Below, piece after piece: positions 5,258 through 7,557 of a stretch of DNA of 7,557 nt. Within the stretch, counting starts at the first letter, position 1. Each line of letters opens with the position of its first letter. The notes beneath the pieces are model-generated. The model worked only from the letters and a program-made list of their open reading frames with translations. It was not told the origin of the DNA and ran no database searches. The DNA is from Candidatus Melainabacteria bacterium. Its GTDB lineage: Bacteria > Actinomycetota > Actinomycetes > Mycobacteriales > Pseudonocardiaceae. The position numbers and the translations under genes are program-made. The stretch is taken from contig CAJCJE010000729.1 in NCBI GenBank assembly GCA_903970565.1, positions 1 through 7,557 on the forward strand, given 5' to 3'.

Positions 5258-5274
5258 CTTGCCGGGCACCACCG
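5238..5274 (+). terminator. Strong hairpin between precursor and cyclase genes (partial terminator/attenuator)
   Basis: CGGTGGTGCCCGGC (5238-5251) and GCCGGGCACCACCG (5261-5274) form a perfect 14-bp GC-rich stem. Three more pairs (G-U, A-U, G-C) inside leave a 3-nt loop. It sits 9 nt after the precursor stop and 32 nt before the cyclase start and has no T-tract. In RiPP operons a hairpin here commonly makes precursor mRNA more abundant than mRNA for the enzymes, by partial termination or by protecting a processed 3' end. Confidence 0.7.
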
Positions 5275-5306
5275 AATGCACCGCACACAAGGAAAGGTGG
5301 TCGTGA

Positions 5307-7142
5307 ATGTTGTGGTTCGGAGGGTTCAGCGGGCCACTCTCACCTCGCCGCGTTCCGCTGAACCGGCGCCCTATCTGGCCCACCGTACCGAACGTGTGGC
5401 GAGTGGGTGAGTGGCCTGATTCTCTGTTTCATGAGGCACACAACCCTCACCGTTCGGTAGCCGTGGCTGGCCCGTGCGGAGCGACGCGCGCGGACGTGAC
5501 GCGTCTAGCCATGCACGGTGTGACCGGCACCGTGGCGTGGCGCTGGCCCGGCTCGTACACCGTCATCGAAATCGATGAACGCGGCACGACACTGTGGACT
5601 GACCTGGGCGGCGCGTGTCCCCTCTACTTCACCGGCACCGACCACGGCGTCTACTGGGCATCGAGCGCACGGGCGTTGGCCGCGCTGAACGGCGGACGGG
5701 TCGACCACGACAGGCTGGCAGCGGGATTGCTGGCCCCAGCCGCGCCCGCCCTCGTGGCCGCCCGGTCCGCCTTCGCCGGTGTCTGCCTCGTCCCGGCCGG
5801 CCATCGATTGTTCCTGCCGGCGGCCGGCCAACCCGAGGTCCGAGCGGTCTGGCGACCTCGGCCACAGCCCGGCGACCACCCCGTTCGCCTGCGCGCGGAG
5901 CTGTCCGCAGCCGTGAGCATCCGCGTGGACGCCGCGTCGAGCCCGACTGTGGACCTCTCGGGCGGGTACGACTCCTCGGCGCTGGCGCTGCTGGCCGCCG
6001 AGCGAGTGAGCCCGGAGCACGCCATGACCGCGGTCACCGTGCACGCGGACGGAATCACCGACGGCGGCGACCTCACCTACTCGCACGCGGTGGCCGAGCA
6101 TCCGGGCATCGCCCACCGGCTCATGCCCATCGGCCGGGCACAGTTGCCCTACAGCGCATTGGACGGGTTGCCCGCGACCGATGAGCCGGCGCCGTCCACG
6201 ATCGCGCACGCCCGGTTCTCCGCCCAACTCCAGTGGATGCGCGCGGTGTGCCACTCCGATAGCCACCTGACCGGCGACGGCGGCGACACCCTGTTGTGCT
6301 CCCCGCCGACGATGCTGGCCGACCTGATCGCCGCCCGGCGATACCGCCGAGCACTAACCGAAGCGCTGGCCTGGTCGCGGCTGCGTCGCATCTCTGGTCT
6401 GCCCCTGCTAGCCGAGGCGCGCCGCACCGCACGTACACTGCGCAGCGCCGCGCTGGGCGCGCTGGCGCACTCGTTGCGTCAGGGCCGGCCGAGCGGCGAC
6501 GAGTCGGCCGGCTGGTTCTCCGTGGCCGCGGCTCCGGCGTGGGCAACCCCGCAGGTCCGGGAACGGGCGGCGAACGTCGCAGCGGACGCGGCCGATCTGG
6601 CAGAGCCGGACCCGGACCACGACCTCACGGCGTACGTGATCGCCGAAGCGATCGCCGAGGTCGGACGCTCCGCCCGCGCGGACGCCCAGCTGGCCGAGGC
6701 CGTCGGGATCGCGCTGCACAACCCGTTCACCGACTCCCGCGTCGTGGACACCTGCCTGTCCATCCCGTTGGACGACCGGCCGGGCCCAGCCGAGTACAAA
6801 CCGATCCTGCGGTCGGCCATGGCCGACCTGTTTCCCGCCCAGCTCGCCGCACGCACCACGAAAGGCAGCTACACCAGCGACTACTATGGCGGCATCCGCG
6901 CCAACCTCGACGCCCTGTGCGGCCTGGCCGACGGCCACCTGGCCGACCTCGGCCTCATCGACCCGGCGGGACTGCGCCGGACGCTACGACTGGCGGCGGC
7001 CGGTGTCTCGACCGCGTTCATCACGGTCGAGCCCGTGATCCGGACCGAGGTCTGGCTGCGGGCCATCAATGCGGCACCGGCCGTGCCGTGGACGACGATG
7101 GCTGACTTCCACGACACCCACGACCTGCCGGGGGCGGCGTGA
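5307..7142 (+). CDS. Lasso cyclase (C protein), asparagine synthetase-like
   Basis: This 611-aa enzyme is homologous to class B asparagine synthetases. In lasso pathways it uses ATP to adenylate the ring Asp/Glu side chain of the pre-folded core, and Gly1 then attacks to form the isopeptide bond. The N-terminal third (about 1-190) is a degenerate glutaminase-like domain starting MLWFGGFSGPL; residue 2 is Leu, so the Cys nucleophile of true asparagine synthetases is absent, as usual in lasso cyclases. The synthetase domain shows the pyrophosphate loop LSGGYDSS at 217-224, TGDGGDTLL at 322-330, EYKPILRSAM from 496 and TTKGSYTSDYYGGIRANL from 517, all typical positions for this family. The ATG at 5307 has GGAAAGGTGG ending 6 nt upstream. 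The stop overlaps the next gene by 4 nt (GTGA), implying translational coupling with B. Expression may be attenuated by the hairpin upstream. Confidence 0.95.
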   Translation: MLWFGGFSGPLSPRRVPLNRRPIWPTVPNVWRVGEWPDSLFHEAHNPHRSVAVAGPCGATRADVTRLAMHGVTGTVAWRWPGSYTVIEIDERGTTLWTDLGGACPLYFTGTDHGVYWASSARALAALNGGRVDHDRLAAGLLAPAAPALVAARSAFAGVCLVPAGHRLFLPAAGQPEVRAVWRPRPQPGDHPVRLRAELSAAVSIRVDAASSPTVDLSGGYDSSALALLAAERVSPEHAMTAVTVHADGITDGGDLTYSHAVAEHPGIAHRLMPIGRAQLPYSALDGLPATDEPAPSTIAHARFSAQLQWMRAVCHSDSHLTGDGGDTLLCSPPTMLADLIAARRYRRALTEALAWSRLRRISGLPLLAEARRTARTLRSAALGALAHSLRQGRPSGDESAGWFSVAAAPAWATPQVRERAANVAADAADLAEPDPDHDLTAYVIAEAIAEVGRSARADAQLAEAVGIALHNPFTDSRVVDTCLSIPLDDRPGPAEYKPILRSAMADLFPAQLAARTTKGSYTSDYYGGIRANLDALCGLADGHLADLGLIDPAGLRRTLRLAAAGVSTAFITVEPVIRTEVWLRAINAAPAVPWTTMADFHDTHDLPGAA

Positions 7143-7557
7143 ACACGCCATACGTGACCGCGCCGGCCCACGTCGCCGCGTGCGATCTTGGCGATGACAC
7201 GGCAACGGTGCTGGTGAACTACCGCAGCGGCGGCGTGCACACCCTGATTGGCCCGTCCGCCCGATGGTGGGCCGAGCTGGCGGCGACCGGCGATCTGTTC
7301 CGCACCACCACGCTGACTGCGGCTGACACGGCACGATTGGTCGGCCAGCTCCGGGCCGCCGGCCTCCTGATCGGCTCCCCCGAGCCGCGCCCCTGGGCAG
7401 CCCCGGTTGCCGGTCAGCCCTGGCGACTGAGCTTCGGCACCCAAGAGCTGCAGGCGGGGCGAACGGCACTCCCGCCGGTTGCGCCGCACGTGCTGTCCAG
7501 CGCCGCCGTGGCGGTCGCCGTCACGCTGGCCGCCCGACACCTCGGCGCCCAGCGCTC
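7139..7557 (+). CDS. Lasso B protein: RRE domain fused to leader peptidase, 3' end outside window
   Basis: The visible 139 residues start with a PqqD-like RiPP recognition element (about 1-82: beta strands TATVLVNYRSGGVHTLIG, then helices SARWWAELAAT and TAADTARLVGQLRAAGLL), which binds the precursor leader. No stop follows at the usual end of a stand-alone B1 (about 80-90 aa). Instead the frame continues into PWRLSFGTQELQAGRTALPP and an Ala/Val-rich helix. This resembles the N-terminal segment of B2 transglutaminase-like cysteine proteases, which remove the leader. The Cys-His-Asp catalytic residues would lie beyond the window. GTG 7139 is the start, overlapping the cyclase stop. Most actinobacterial lasso clusters that I know of encode B1 and B2 separately, so the apparent fusion is worth noting. 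The RRE call is firm and the fusion is probable. Confidence 0.85.
   Translation, partial: MNTPYVTAPAHVAACDLGDDTATVLVNYRSGGVHTLIGPSARWWAELAATGDLFRTTTLTAADTARLVGQLRAAGLLIGSPEPRPWAAPVAGQPWRLSFGTQELQAGRTALPPVAPHVLSSAAVAVAVTLAARHLGAQR

Noticed and set aside
4830..5288. Minus-strand open frame of 152 codons covering the lasso precursor
   Set aside because: It overlaps the precursor and intergenic palindromes, has no recognisable domain, and the plus strand here has a complete ribosome site and lasso motifs.
5057..5410. Plus-strand 117-codon frame across precursor and cyclase start
   Set aside because: It is Arg-rich, out of frame with both recognised genes and crosses the A-C hairpin; a shadow.
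5307..7142. Annotation as a genuine asparagine synthetase (asnB)
   Set aside because: There is no N-terminal Cys2, the GEGADE-type motif is altered to TGDGGDT, and it sits between a lasso precursor and an RRE protein. Lasso cyclase fits better.
1..7557. tRNA or rRNA genes, CRISPR arrays, insertion sequences or transposase genes
   Set aside because: I looked for clover-leaf ends, regularly spaced direct repeats, terminal inverted repeats with a transposase and integrase motifs, and saw none. The inverted repeats found are all in intergenic regulatory positions.

Overview
High-GC DNA with strong G/C preference at codon third positions, many GTG starts and actinobacterial protein families (long HTH regulators with TPR-like C-termini, actinobacterial-type lasso peptide enzymes). 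The window suggests an actinomycete chromosome. Genus and species cannot be read from the sequence.

Left part (1-3524, plus strand): accessory or metabolic genes. A small HD-domain protein (98-670) is followed by a terminator-like hairpin. Then come a 301-aa protein of unknown family (842-1747), a short hypothetical ORF in a possibly decayed stretch (1984-2352), and a well-recognised homocysteine S-methyltransferase, mmuM (2538-3524).

Middle (3424-5102): a minus-strand HTH regulator with a helical, TPR-like C-terminal region (3424-4722). Its 3' end overlaps the 3' end of mmuM by 101 bp, and it is transcribed divergently from the cluster on its other side. The 380-bp divergent intergenic region is rich in inverted repeats, including a perfect 8-6-8 palindrome that is a good operator candidate.

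Right part (5103-7557, plus strand): the start of a lasso peptide (RiPP) gene cluster in the order A-C-B. It holds a 41-aa precursor, an asparagine-synthetase-like lasso cyclase, and a B protein in which the leader-binding RRE domain appears fused to the start of the leader protease. The window ends inside B. The predicted core GGDGGGSEDKRREYA keeps the SEDKRR-x-Y pattern that I recall from albusnodin, the lysine-acetylated lasso peptide of Streptomyces albus. If so, an N-acetyltransferase and an ABC exporter should lie just past the right edge.

Proposed working: the regulator controls the divergent promoter region and the precursor is made from the first short gene. A pair of mutually exclusive hairpins between A and C sets the ratio of precursor to enzymes. 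B binds the leader and cleaves after Gln26, and C activates Glu8 or Asp9 with ATP and joins it to Gly1. The most notable observations are the precursor itself, the A-C attenuator-like hairpins, the operator-rich intergenic region, and the likely recombination boundary at the mmuM/regulator overlap.
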